From positions 146,843,559 to 146,907,558 of the forward strand of contig CP136066.1 in assembly GCA_032622095.1 (NCBI GenBank): a stretch of DNA of 64,000 bases. The letters run 5' to 3'. How positions within the stretch are numbered: position 1 is the stretch's first letter; each line of letters begins with the position of its first letter. A program made the position numbers and the translations under genes. Below are positions 25,050-36,999 of the stretch, piece after piece. The notes beneath the pieces are model-generated. The model worked only from the letters and a program-made list of their open reading frames with translations, was not told the origin of the DNA and ran no database searches. This stretch comes from Siphonodentalium dalli. Taxonomy: Eukaryota > Mollusca > Scaphopoda > Gadilida > Siphonodentaliidae.

Positions 25050-28000
25050 GTACAGCGGCCAAACGCCAAAAGTGGTCGGGTACCCCTACCCACGGTAGAA
25101 CAAGTTAAAACCAACTTTTTTTGAAGGAGAAATATATACTGTAGACGAAAACGATAGTGAAAAATAACGGAATTGGTGGTGGCTATTCTCAAATCGACGA
25201 TGAACGATACCCACCAGTGACTTTTCCCAGAAATTAACGATTTTGGTAAAGTGAGCCCTGCGGCTATGTCCTAAGTTATTAGCCCACATTGTAGGCGTTA
25301 AAATTACTACAGCATACCATATATGTACCCGATATGCAAGAAGTGTTGGTTAATTTGGATTTTCGTGCCATTTGGAGCCGAAACATTTATTTTTTGTTGA
25401 AAAAAACTATCTTTTTCAAAACAATTATATTTTTCGAACATTATCATTCAAACGGATATTGCAATAATATTGAAATATTTAGTTCGTATGGCGTAGTAGT
25501 TATCTAACAAGCATATGAAGAAAGAAGTTAACAAAAATTTTGAACTGTTTGCGAGATATTGGATTTTAGCTACCCCTCCCCCAAACACGTTTTTGGTCGA
25601 AAAAAATACATATTTTTGTAAATGACATTACAAACATTTTCGAATTGATCTGAATGGGACCCAATATGAATCTTGTACTGAAAGTGTTGTCCAGAGATGC
25701 CGTTTAATCGATTACAGATGTGTTCAGGCTTTTAGACCCCAGTTACAACAACAACAACAATTATTTTATTGATAACAGGTAATTTTGCATGCATTAACAT
25801 CGATGTTAAGTACTAAAACCTTTGTTATAAATAATACGTGACCAACTATATAATTCATATGGCTCAGTAGTTATCTTGACATCACAAGTAGAAAGAATTT
25901 GACAGAAATTGTCAACGGTTTTCAAGATATTGGAATTAGGTACCGCTCCCCCGGACTCGATTTGGTAGAAAAACTACATATTTATGATAACAAGACAGAC
26001 CTTTCTAAATTATTCTAACGAGCATCTAATCATTATTCGTGTGATGAAAACCTGATCCGTAGACACCGCGAGCCTGGTTTTAGATGACCTACGGTTTCCA
26101 ATTAACCCCCCAGTTACAACAACAACACAATATTTTATTTATGACATGTAATTTTATATTAACACATATCGACTTTGAGCAACTGAAGTATTTGTTCTAA
26201 AGGACACATAATATAGAATAACATAATCATACAGAACAAAATTATTGTGGCTCCCCCGCCCTATTAGACGTCCTGAACACACCACGAACTGAATAAAATA
26301 TTATCTCAATATTTAAGAATCATGTAATTATAAAGGACAGTTACACAAGGAAATATACAATGTTTATGGATGGGTTTGTTCCCGACACAGGGTGGGACTT
26401 TGCTTGGCAAATATGAAGGGCGAATTTGCTATATATTTTCAAGAACACTCTACCCAATTTAAAGACTTCAAAGCAATACGAAATTAATCTATATGATCTC
26501 TAATTCTCGATATTAACCGAGAATGTGACGGGAATGTAATTCTATCAGAGAATACATAATTTGTATGGATGGGTTGTGCATGTGTCGCTTTACACAAAGT
26601 GGCTGATAAATAAGAAAGACGAATTTGCTGTTTTAGGCCCCCCTACACAATTGAAGTGTTAAAGTTGAACAACTCACGAACTGAAATGATTGATGTAAAT
26701 ATTAACTTAGGATGTGGGCAAAAAATAGTCATATCGGGGCGCATACATGGTGTTGATGGATGGGTTGGTTGGATCCCGAAAGCCTTTAGCACTTTACGAA
26801 AATCGGATGGCAAACTCCAAAGGCGAATTTTTTTTTTGTGTGGGACCCCTTTATATGTCCATTTAAACTCTTGAACACACCATGCGCCGAATATTCATGC
26901 TTTTATTATTAAATCACAGTGTGAACGAAAGGTAGTGCTATCAGGGAATATACACGTTATATGGGTAGTTTGGTTCCCAAAATCCTAGGGTACTTTACAA
27001 AAGGCGGCTGGCAAAAACCAAAGCTGAATATTTTCTTTGAGCACCCTACCCCATTAAAAGTCTTAAACACACTAATGGATGGACATGTTCTCAATATTAA
27101 CTGGGCTGTGGACAAATGGGATGTAATTCAGGAAATATACCTCTTCATGGCACGATGGTGGGTTGGCTGGCTTCCCAATGTCTAGGGCACTTTACAAAAA
27201 TAGCTAGCAAAGAGAAGGCGAAATCTCACTGTTTTGGGTACCCATAACCCTTCTAAACTCTTTAGCACACACTGAACCGAATCTATATGCTCTCATGTAT
27301 TATTTACAATTTGTATGGGTGGTTTTGTTCTCGAAATCCTGGAACACTTTACAAAAGGCGGCTGGCAAATACGAAATGTAATGTGTTAGGACACACTGCC
27401 CCATTTGCAGTCTTGGGACACACAATGAACCGAAAGGATGTGCTCCCATTATTAACTGCGTGTGTAGAGAAATTGACGCTATATAAAGAGTATAGTATAC
27501 CAGGGTCTTGAATGTCTGGGTCACTTTACAAAAAGTTGTTGATGAAAGAGAAAGGCGAATACTCATTGTTTTGGAGGGGACCCCATTAACCCATTTAATA
27601 TCTTGATCAGAGCATGAACTGAAATTATATTCTCTCATACTTAGCTGAGTGCGTGATCGAAAGGTATTGCTATCATGGAATTATTAATTGATATATGGGT
27701 GATTTGGTTCCCCCGAAATCCTGGAACAGTTTACAAAAAGCGGCTGGCAAACAAGAAGGCGAATTCTCTATGTCTTTAGAACCCCATTATCCAACTTGAA
27801 GTCTTAACAAAATGATATTCTTTCAATGTTAACTGAAGTTGTGCACAAATGGGATTATTATCTGGCAATACGAATCTGTTATGGATGAGAACACACCACA
27901 AGCTCAAGGCATAAGCTATCCATATTACCCGAGATTGTGGCCGAATGGCTGTTCTGTCAGAAAAGATGCAATGGTCTCGCGAGCCCGCCGTTCGCGAGAA

Positions 28001-30817
28001 CACAGTGGTACCTTACACAAAGCAGATGGCAAACGATGAAGGCGAATTTTAAGGGACCCCTACCCCATGTAAACCATTGAACCTACCACGAACTGAATGG
28101 ATGTGCCCTCAGGATGGAAACGACGATCTGGACAAATGGCTATTCTTTTAAGAAATACACAATTGTTATAGATGGGTTAATACCCGACAGTCAGGGACAC
28201 TTTACAAAAAGCGACTGAAAAATAAATAATGCGATTTTTCAATGTTTGTATTACCCCCTTCCCAATTTGAAGACTAGAACACACCACGGACTGGAACGCT
28301 ATCATCATTGACTGCGTGTATGGACAATGGCGAGTTAATTGTACAAGGACGTAAACAATGTAAATAGATGGATTTGGGTTCTGAAAGAATGAGCACTTAG
28401 CGAAAAGTGACTGGAAAATAAGAAAGGCAATTTTTTTAGGACCCCTACTTTATTTGAAGTCTTGGAAGACACCACATGGTGAAATGATATGACCCCAATA
28501 TTAATTGAGGGCTTGACCAAAGGTTAGTTTTTATCAGAATATACATATGTGTTGGTTCCCGAAAGTCTGCATCATGTGGCACTCCACAACAAGCGGCTGG
28601 CAAATGTTCACTGTTGTATGTACCCCTACCCTATTTGAAGTCTTGAACACATCATGTACTGAAGGGATTATGAATTCAATATCAACATATATTGTGGCCG
28701 AAACTATGCGATATATAAGTATGTGGTAGTTCTATCCGGAGGTAAACAGTGTATCTGGGAAAGAGTTGGATGGGGAAAATTAGGATGTAATCCAGTTGGA
28801 ACTGATTGGATACAATGATATACACATAGTTTCGTTGGAGCTGATTGGACGCAATGCTAGACAGGTAATGTTGTTTTCGTCATTGATACGCCCGTCGCCG
28901 TGAGATTGCAGACGATCTGGTGGTGGTAAATTTCGCGCTCAGCAGGGTTTCAATGCTTTTCACGAAGTTTTAACAAATGGCAGCGTTATGGAAATCGCTT
29001 TGTCTGAACCCCGTCAACTATTTTAATATTTTCGCGATGACTTGAGTTGCTGTACATAAAAATAGTATTTTTCTGATAAAATTAGAAGTTCAGTCTTAGG
29101 ACCACTGTTTTCCAAAAAGTAATGATATGCCTTTTCTATTTGCCACAATGACAGAGAGGGGACGTTTTAATGTGATTACTCAATTGGCCATAGTTCAAAC
29201 TACTGCATTTCAATCTTAAACGCGAATGGAGTACTTGTGGATCTATATGTCGGACATGCTGGGTTCCCCAGCTATCCAATTATTGTAATCTCTGTATACC
29301 ATTATTGTTTTTTTGAGAATAAACTATTGATTGGTTTATTGATATGCGACACTTATTGTATGTAATAGAAAATACAATGCGTTGTTGTTGTAATTTGGGG
29401 TCTGGAAGCCTGAACACGTCTTTAATCACTTAAGCAAAGTCCCCGGGCTCAATTTTCAACAAAATAATTATGTTGGGTCCCAGTATGATCAATTGGGAAA
29501 TTTGATAAAGTTCTGAACAAAAATATGTAATTTTTAGACCAAAAATGTGTTTGGGGAGGTGAAGCTAAAATCCATTATTTCGCAAATTGTTCTAAATTTC
29601 TGTTAACTTCTTCCTGCATATGCTTGGCAGATAACTGCATCACCATAAGAAATAAATATTTGGGCATTATAACAATATCCATTTCAATGATAATATTCGA
29701 AAAATAATATTTTTGTGAAAAAGTGCGATTTTTCAGCAAAAAATAAATGTTTTGGCTCCAAATGGCAGGAAAATCTAAATTAACCAACACTTTTTTTCAT
29801 ATCAGGTAGAGGTATGGTATGATGTAATAATTTTAACCCCAAAAATATGGGCAAATAGGCTAGGACATAGCCACAGGGCTCGCTTTACCAAAATCGTTAA
29901 TTTCTGGAAAAAGTCACTGGAGGGTATCGTTCATCGTCGATTTGACAATAGCCACCACCTATTCCGTTATTTTTCAATTTCTGTCCAGATAACTAATGAG
30001 CCATATGAGTTATATAGTTGGTCACGTGTTGTTTATAACAAAGGTTTTAGTACTTAACATCGATGTTAATGCATGCAAAATTACCTGTCATCAATAAAAT
30101 AATTGTTGTTGTTGTAACTGGGGGTATGAAAGCCTGAACACATCTGTAATCGATTAAACGGCATCTCTGGACAACACTTTCAGTACAAGATTCATATTGG
30201 TCCCATTCAGATCAATTCGAAAATGTTTGTAATGTCATTATCAAAAATATGTATTTTTTTCGACCAAAAACGTGTTTGGGGGAGGGGTAGCTAAAATACA
30301 ATATCTCGCAAACCGTTCAAACTTTTGTTAACTTCTTTCTTCATATGCTTGTTAGATAACTACTACACTATATAAACTAAATATTTCAATACTATTGCAA
30401 TATACGACTGAATGATAATGTTCGAAAAATATAATATTTTTGAAAAAGAGCGATTTTTCGACAAAAAATAAATGTTTCGGCTCCAAATGGCATGAAAATC
30501 CAAATTAACCAACACTTCTTGCATATCAGGTACAAATATGGTATGCTGTAGTCATTTTAACACCAACATTGTGGGCAAATAACTTAGGACATAGCCGCAG
30601 GGCTCACTTTACCAAAATCGTTAATTTCTGGGAAAAGTCACTGGTGGGTATCGTTCATCGTCAATTTGAGAATAGCCACCACCAATTCCGTTATTTTTCA
30701 CTATCATTTTCGTAAAGAGTATATATTTCTCCTTTAAAAAAAGTTGGTTTTAACTTGTTCTACCGTGGGTAGGGGTATCTCGAAAACTAGAGCTCTTTTT
30801 CGATTTGGCCGCTGCAC
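25050..30817. mobile_element. 5.8 kb terminal-inverted-repeat element with internal tandem array
   Basis: The termini GTACAGCGGCCAAA (from 25,050) and TTTGGCCGCTGCAC (ending 30,817) are inverted, and after a small divergent patch the arms stay colinear for about 0.8 kb (25,090-25,880 against 30,000-30,770). TA flanks both ends, so a TA duplication is possible, although TTT also fits. The right arm carries a second, directly repeated copy (about 29,376-29,987 against 30,107-30,710). The middle (26,240-28,740) is a tandem array. No transposase is visible, so it is non-autonomous. It splits a LINE remnant. Confidence 0.7.
26240..28740. repeat. tandem array, about 12 units of about 195 bp
   Basis: Unit markers ACTTTACAAAAGCGGCTGGC (variants) occur near 26,591, 26,791, 26,991, 27,188, 27,347, 27,522, 27,727, 28,010, 28,197, 28,393 and 28,579, and each unit also has GACCCCTACCCCATT-like and TTGAACACACCA-like blocks. 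Units are diverged and spacing varies from about 160 to 280 bp, so this is an old array. Short frames in it are not genes. Confidence 0.75.
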
Positions 30818-31320
30818 TATTTAGACATATTAATGTTTCTAAAACGAGTATACACTCAGCCTGTTTTGGCGAGGCGTGGTCGAATCAGTCACAATTAATA
30901 GACAACCAGAAAAAAGACATATCCAAAACTTTGCTTGACCATGCAGTTCACTCATTAGTGATGGTTAGGTATAGAATTGTCAACACGAGGAATTTATTAC
31001 AAAGAACTGAAGTCAACATTACGCTTAGAAAACTATATTACCGATTTCCCCTTCAGTCTGAGATAATAGATAAAAAAGACATACATGCAATCATAGATTG
31101 GAAGTGGAAACCAGTATAGATCGAGTAAGCTATGAGGAAAAAGAGACTTATTTAGCTTGTGCAAAAATTAACTGGGTGATGAATACAATTATGTTATGAA
31201 GTGCGCCAACTTGAGGTACCTGCGGGTAAAATACATATCCGTACACCATTGGAATCCACCATCTAAGCTAATGACAAAGTCTGGTCGCGTTAACTTGAGA
31301 AACTTAACCCTTTATCTGAA
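30818..31320 (+). pseudogene. LINE remnant, downstream half
   Basis: Continues the LINE interrupted at 25,049. Readable pieces include AWSNQ, then DISKTLLDH and YRI (thumb/C-terminal helices), then in shifted frames a C-x2-C-like GDEYNYVMKCA zinc-knuckle remnant followed by LRVKYISVHHWNPPSKL. The same order occurs at the C-terminus of the intact LINE protein encoded at 50.9-54.4 kb (GDEFHVILICP, then LRERYI). Multiple stops and frameshifts. Confidence 0.55.
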
Positions 31321-31404
31321 ATTAGCGTCCACACACACAAATAGAAATTTATAGATAGAATTTTATTAATGCAATTGAAAGTTCACGCCATATTGCCACT
31401 GGTG

Positions 31405-31409
31405 TTGCA

Positions 31410-31447
<38 letters not shown>

Positions 31448-31610
31448 CGTCGTCGTTGTTGTTGTTATTGTTAGTATTATTATTAATATTGCTATAAGAC
31501 ATCTTCAAAAAGTAAACTGACGTTGTTGTTGTTGTTGTTATTACTGTTGTTATTATTATTATTATTGTTGTTGTTGTTGTTGTTGTTGTTAGTATTATTA
31601 TTAGTATCGT
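31405..31610. repeat. (GTT)n/(ATT)n microsatellite cluster
   Basis: GTT runs with ATT interruptions, and an internal duplication: GCTATAAGACATCTTC then AAAAGTAAACTGA at about 31,491 recurs at about 31,610. Confidence 0.9.
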
Positions 31611-31739
31611 TATAAGACATCTTCGAAAAGTAAACTGATAGAATATATTAGGTGAATATAAAAATGACGATAACGAGGACTGACGATGGATAACAACGCT
31701 ATATATATATATATATATATATATTTATTATGTGCTTCC

Positions 31740-32770
31740 CTCAGGGGGTAGTAAAAATTTGCAGGAAGGTATGCAGTTTTTTTGCATCTGACATTTTCGG
31801 GGACCCACCAAACCTGCAAACAAATATTTTTTTAGTCCCAATTTTTTGACACTCCCCCAAATTTCACTAAAATTGGTCTAAAATCTCATAAAACTCTTTT
31901 GATATCACTCTTATGACTGGGAATGATATCAATTAGTTCAAATAACAGTTTAACCTGTTTCAGAAGCTGTTTTAATTGGAAAAAAAGTTTGATAAATTAC
32001 TGATCATCTGTAAACCTAGGTCATTGTGCAGAGTACACAAAATGTCATAATTTCTAACTATTTCCTGATTAGTCTGTCAACCAGCCCTTTATCTAATATA
32101 TTCCATACCACTTATGTCAGTCTACTGGACCAACTTAGTTCTATTATACTAAACTAGCTGAAACAGGCTCCCTTTGGGAGCCTATATTCAGCATCGGAGA
32201 TACATGTGGCCCCCTTTGTTGGACTTCGCACACATTTTGATCTTAGACAGACCCTTCACTTAGCGGCGGCCCCTCTGTGCGCTTCAAGCACATTTGGTCA
32301 TTGAAACATTTTGATTTATATATATTGTTTTAATATAGTTTTTGTTTTAAAGATTGAATTCCTTGCTCAGTTTTTAAAAAACCCATTTTTTTATTTTTTA
32401 TTTTTAATTAAATATTTTGAAAAACTGATACCATTATAACATCCGCCAGGGTACCCCGAGTCACCACACCAAATTTGGTTGAACTCGGTCCAGGGGTCTG
32501 AGAGAAAAATTCGGACAGATCCTACTCGTTTATATAGATGACAAGCCGTCGCAGCACTATACCAGACTTGGATACTTTCGGTCTTGTGAGAGAACATCTG
32601 AGTTGAAAGGCATGCAAATAATTCACTGATTGGATTGACGCACTGATGACATATATATTCTACCCATTGATAGTCACATTAATGTTTGAGACAGTTGCTT
32701 GCTCTTTTTCCATGCACATAATGGTCTAGGCATTAGTTGCATCAGGACAAGTTTACTTATATATGCAAAC
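31740..32770. repeat. dispersed repeat, arm 2 of the inverted pair with 21,243-22,640
   Basis: Reverse complement of the 21.2-22.6 kb repeat without its internal MITE. It includes the head CTAGCTGAAACAGGCTCCCT at 32,155 with the small hairpin AGGCTCCCTTTGGGAGCCT. Confidence 0.65.
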
Positions 32771-33180
32771 TTAGGTCATTGTACAGGATACAAACAATTC
32801 CATAATTTCTAACCATTTCCCGATTAGTCTGTCAACCAACCAGCCCATTATCTAGCATTATGCCTTAAAACTTTTGTTAGTCTGGAACGAACCATTGTAA
32901 ATTGTTCATTATGCATGATAATAATCAAATCATTTATTGAAGATAAGCAATTCTATTGCTTTGTTTGAGGTTATTGTTCATAAATTGATGAATATTTCGA
33001 ATGGTTTCTCTTCATTCTGGCGGCCGGGTCGTCGGGGACTATTTTTTTTGTGTGCACGCTTATTTTACAGAAGATCGTAGTGAACTGGTCACAGAACAGC
33101 TCATCGATCAAAACAAGGCATTCGATTTCTAATTTGTTGTGGTGATTAAGAACAGCTAATTTGTTTATCATATAATAAAT
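32771..33180. other. no recognisable feature
   Basis: Spacer, partly related to 32,040-32,120 (GTCATTGTGCAG, then TAGTCTGTCAACCA). No gene. Confidence 0.3.
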
Positions 33181-33181
33181 A

Positions 33182-33350
33182 GAATACCCGCGGTTCTCGA
33201 GTGAATACCATAATTACCTAATTCGTGGCTATACATTGGAATATAACTGTTCCCACTCGCGGCTAAGACCGCTCGTGGGAATAGTTATATTCCACTGTAG
33301 CTACTCAAGAGGCAATTCTGGTATTCACTCGAGAACCACAGGTATCCTTT
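33182..33350. repeat. foldback palindrome (MITE-like)
   Basis: Outer arms GCGGTTCTCGAGTGAATACC / GGTATTCACTCGAGAACCAC and inner arms TGGAATATAACTGTTCCCAC / GTGGGAATAGTTATATTCCA enclose the CpG-rich loop TCGCGGCTAAGACCGCTC. Same architecture as the foldbacks at 8.1, 15.8 and 41.3 kb. Confidence 0.8.
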
Positions 33351-33716
33351 ATTTATCTTTTGTCTGCTTCTTCGCCTTCTTCTGTCTTCTTTTATGTATA
33401 TGTATTTATATCACACTTAGCGCTGTGTAGATATTGCACATCTCGTCAGTAACATGTGAACTCAATGTCTTAGAGATTAAAGCATATCACAGCACTTATT
33501 ATGAGATTGTAACAACATACGGTATAGTAAACAAGAAAACCATAGTCAGAAATGGTAACGCCACCAAGATCATATTATTAGCCATAAATATAAATTATAA
33601 TATAATTATAATATAAAATAGCTTTCAAATTCCATGTGGGGAATTTGGATACTTCCATATACCACGTTTTCCCGTTTCTCGTGTTATACATTACATTCTT
33701 CAAGCTGTCTCGCCTT
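33351..33716. other. no recognisable feature
   Basis: AT-rich spacer. Confidence 0.3.
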
Positions 33717-34425
33717 TTATTACACTGGCTGGTGGGCCCGACTTCGTCCGGGCTGTTCCCATCTGCTTTCCGGCGAAAGGCGCGATTTGACCTTGAATTG
33801 ACTATTTTTAAAGTCAAGGTCAGGTCGGGGTCATGATTTGGCCGTCCAAAACACTCCCCGGAGAAAAGTATCCCTAGGTATAAAATTTCGTCGAAATCCG
33901 TCCGTTTTACCCGATTTGACCATTAATTGACCATTTTGAAGGTCAATGTCAGGTCGGGGGTCACGATTTGACCCGTCCAAAACACTCCCCGGACAAAACT
34001 ACCCCTATGTATCAAATTTCGTCGAAATCCGTCCGTTTTACTCGATTTGTCTTGAATTGACAATTTTGAAGGTCAAGGTCAGGTCGGGGTCACGATTTGA
34101 CCCGTCCAAAACACACCCCGGACAAAAGTACCCTAGGTATAAAATTTCGTCGAAATCCATCCGTTTTACCCGATTTGACCTTGGATTTTTACCATATTGA
34201 AGGTCAAGGTAAAGTCGGGGTCACGATTTGACCCGTCTAAAACACTCCCCGGACAAAAGTACCCCTTAGTATCAAATTTCGTCGAAATCCGTCCGTTTTA
34301 CCCAATTTGACCTTGAATTGACTGTTTTAAAGGTCAAGGTCAGGTCGGGATCACGATTTGACCCGTCCAAAACACTCCCCGGAGAAAAGTACTCGAAGTA
34401 TCAAATTTCGTCGAAATCCATCCTT
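33717..34425. repeat. tandem repeat, 5 units of about 130 bp
   Basis: CAGGTCGGGGTCACGATTTG (variants) starts near 33,821, 33,950, 34,080, 34,211 and 34,341, a spacing of 129-131 bp. Each unit also has ACACTCCCCGGACAAAAGTA and ATTTCGTCGAAATCCGTCCG. A leader GGGCCCGACTTCGTCCGGGC (33,736-33,755) precedes the array. Array plus GC-rich leader suggests another HINE/pearl-like element, but I see no microsatellite end. Confidence 0.8.
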
Positions 34426-34841
34426 GATTACCACACGATCGCATGCTTTCCAAAGGGTGTGGTAATTATCAATATCAGCACATGTGCTAATCTGTGTCGG
34501 ACTATTTTATTGAGGATACCGCATTCGGGGTAACACTACAGCTTTTAAAGCGATCCAATCGCAGCTTTTACATAGACCTAATCCCGCATAACACCAGTGG
34601 TATTTATATTTTCAAGCACAGTATACACCGGTGGCGTTAATAACGAATGTGACCTTGTTTGCAACGCAATGGGTGGCTTATATATATTTTTATATAATAG
34701 TGTATGTAATAGCAATATATTAATTGAAGGTATTGTATGTGCTACATGTAGTTGTATTATATAGCACTTTATTAGTTATTATTAACACCAGTTGACGAAA
34801 CTATGGACGGCCATCGCCCATTTTTGGTCGCATATCCGCAC

Positions 34842-35530
34842 CAATGGCTGCGGACACACGTATCACAGTAGCGATGGCATAGTAGGTGTGACAATTATAT
34901 ATGGTGGAGTTTGGTGACAATTAGTTGCCATAATCAATATGCCATAGCTAGCTATGTCGCCCGCTGCATATTCGCACAATGATTCCTCCAAAGTTCGTTA
35001 TAATCATAATTTTTCATGTTTTTTGGTCCTTGTATAGTTCGCTTTGTTTATTCCAGATACTTTCTGGCAGCTGAATTGCCTCCAACAGTTCCGACATAGC
35101 TTCATTGGCCCACATGCTAATATTAGCGGAATTTTGCGGAGAACTAAAAATGGAGAACTGTCTTAATACGCATGAAATTGATATAAGTGGATAAACATGA
35201 ATTGAGATCATATCAACAAAACGTACTGCATGCATGTTATGTGAGTGAATGAGGGATTGCCACGATCAAACACAATTCTGGACGATCGATCGTGCAATTA
35301 TATATATCGTAAAGAATACAATGTAGTAAAACGTAATGAGTAGAGATCAACCTTGCATGGTGAAACGCAATGGGTTAATTGGTCGAGTCGACTCATTGTG
35401 CGGAAACTCAGCGCGCAACATGGCAAGCTATGGCACAGAAATATGACGACCAATTGTCACCAAACTCAACCATAATTAATTGTCACACTTACTATGCCAT
35501 AGCTACTGTGATACGTGTGTCCGCAGCCAA
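34842..35530. mobile_element. MITE with about 105 bp inverted arms
   Basis: TGGCTGCGGACACACGTATC with the following CACAGTAGC, then GGCATAGTA and GGTGACAATT, is mirrored at 35,425-35,528. The interior (about 480 bp) has no gene. Its right end lies about 150 bp upstream of the ketosynthase start codon, so it may contribute promoter sequence. Confidence 0.7.
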
Positions 35531-35620
35531 TATATGAAAACAGGTTGTGTTTTCATGCTCTAATCCAGGAATGTTATCTTTAGTATATCTTTATTTCCTC
35601 CATAAATGTAGATTGGAATT

Positions 35621-35674
35621 ATGGCAGAATACGGATCCGAGGATTTCGCTTCGCTTCGTTCTCTGAATTTATAG
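35621..35674 (+). CDS. upstream ORF before the ketosynthase start
   Basis: A 17-codon ORF plus stop. It begins at the first ATG after the MITE and ends 7 bases before the main start codon, in a different frame. If the transcript starts upstream of it, it could dampen or gate translation of the polyketide synthase. The transcription start is unknown, so the role is inference. Confidence 0.35.
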   Translation: MAEYGSEDFASLRSLNL

Positions 35675-35681
35675 AGAAAGC

Positions 35682-35890
35682 ATGGACGGCCATGACGCCA
35701 TCGCCATTGTTGGCATCGGCTGCAGATTTCCGGGCGCAAATAACATCGATGAATTCTGGAATGTCCTGAAGAACGGAGAGGACAGAGTGATTCGTATACC
35801 ACGTGACCGATGGAATGTCGACGCGTACTACGACCCGGATCCGGACGCACAAGGAATGACGTATACACAACATGCAGGGATCATAGAGGG
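35682..35890 (+). CDS. first coding exon of an animal type I polyketide synthase (ketosynthase N-terminus)
   Basis: The 69-residue exon starts MDGHDAIAIVGIGCRFPGAN, the hallmark N-terminus of a beta-ketoacyl synthase domain, and continues through FWNVLKNGEDRV, IPRDRWNVDAYYDPDPDAQG and TQHAGIIEG, the usual order before the active-site region. Ketosynthases of large cytosolic type I synthases condense acyl chains with malonyl units. The start is set by an in-frame TGA at 35,664-35,666. The exon ends in GAGGG at a strong GTGAGT donor (35,891), leaving a phase-2 junction. The catalytic Cys-His-His triad would lie in later exons, none of which I can find in the remaining 28 kb, so either the next intron is very large or this is an orphan fragment. 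Confidence 0.8.
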
Positions 35891-36800
35891 GTGAGTGTGT
35901 TTTTATTACATTATATGTGTTGAAATTTATCGACGGTGTGCTTATATGGTGACCCCAGATTCTTTAGGGACAATCATGGCGTCACTATGTTGCTAAAAGC
36001 GAGTTATACACATAATGATAATTGTGTGATGTCAAACAGCAAATGTTCTTCGGAAGAGCTCTGAATAATATGAATTGTGTTTGCGCTTGGGGTGTGTAAT
36101 AACAATAGACCCATGCACACCCCGTTGATTTGTTTTAGAGATTACTGCATTCGAGCGGATCAAGGCGGAGGGATGCCACTCTGAGTCCGTCTCTCATACC
36201 GTCTTGTATTTCCTTCTGCTATTCAGGGACGTGATGACATGGATGGGGTGTCTCGCCCCTAAATATCATTAGAATTGTTCAATAGTTGATGCCTAAAACA
36301 AAATTAGTTGTAAATTTCAGGCGGAACATATACAAACTGCGTTAGTAATCACTAGATGAAAATATTTTTGAACCATGCTGCCAGTTTCGTTGAGAGTATC
36401 ATCTTCATCCCGCTAACGTATTTGGGGATAACGAGCACATTGAAAGGAAATAAACGGAATGGAACAAATGGCAACGATAATAAAATCTCTCAAATTATTT
36501 ATTGCTGGCCATGATTCATCGAATTAATTGCCAGAATAATTGTGGCGATTCCTAAATAATGTCAAGATGCAAAGCTATGGGATATTAGAACGGTTTCAAA
36601 TGTTGGTGATTGATACGTTATGATTCCAACGGTTCTGTTGAAACAACTGATAGTTCTCAATTTGCAACGATTACTTGGGGAACTGTCACATCTGACACGG
36701 GCAAATTTTAAATTAGTGCATCTCATATATAGTCGAGACACCCACAAAACTCCAGCAGTTTCCAAGCGTAAATATTAAGTACTATATATTATATGTATTA
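35891..36800 (+). other. presumed first intron of the polyketide synthase gene, unique part
   Basis: No coding-like frame or repeat stands out. An acceptor-like TTGTTTTAG at about 36,137 is followed by only 15 open codons without ketosynthase similarity, so I do not call an exon there. Confidence 0.4.
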
Positions 36801-36913
36801 TATGTATATATCAATGTTGTACGGCTAAGCGTTGACTATGCCAAAATATTATATCTCACGTGACTTTCTGACATTCTGATTGGCTGCACACTGCTATACT
36901 ATTTTACGATAGT

Positions 36914-36921
36914 GCCCCAGT
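36914..36921. other. 8 bp target-site duplication, left copy
   Basis: GCCCCAGT immediately precedes the CAGGCTTGTCAA terminus. The right copy at 40,697-40,704 is GCCCCAGC, 7 of 8 identical. Eight-base duplications are typical of hAT transposition. Confidence 0.7.
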
Positions 36922-36999
36922 CAGGCTTGTCAACCGGTACCAGTACCGGTACCGGTACCGGCGGTACTTGGCCGTTTCAACGGTACCGGTTCGAAACAA

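Noticed and set aside
33636-34533. Series of similar frames with KVRSGSRFDPSKT-type repeats
   Set aside because: Produced by the 130 bp tandem repeat; 130 is not a multiple of three, so the frame changes between units.
36136-36190. Second ketosynthase exon after TTGTTTTAG
   Set aside because: Only about 15 codons stay open and they do not resemble the expected continuation of the domain.
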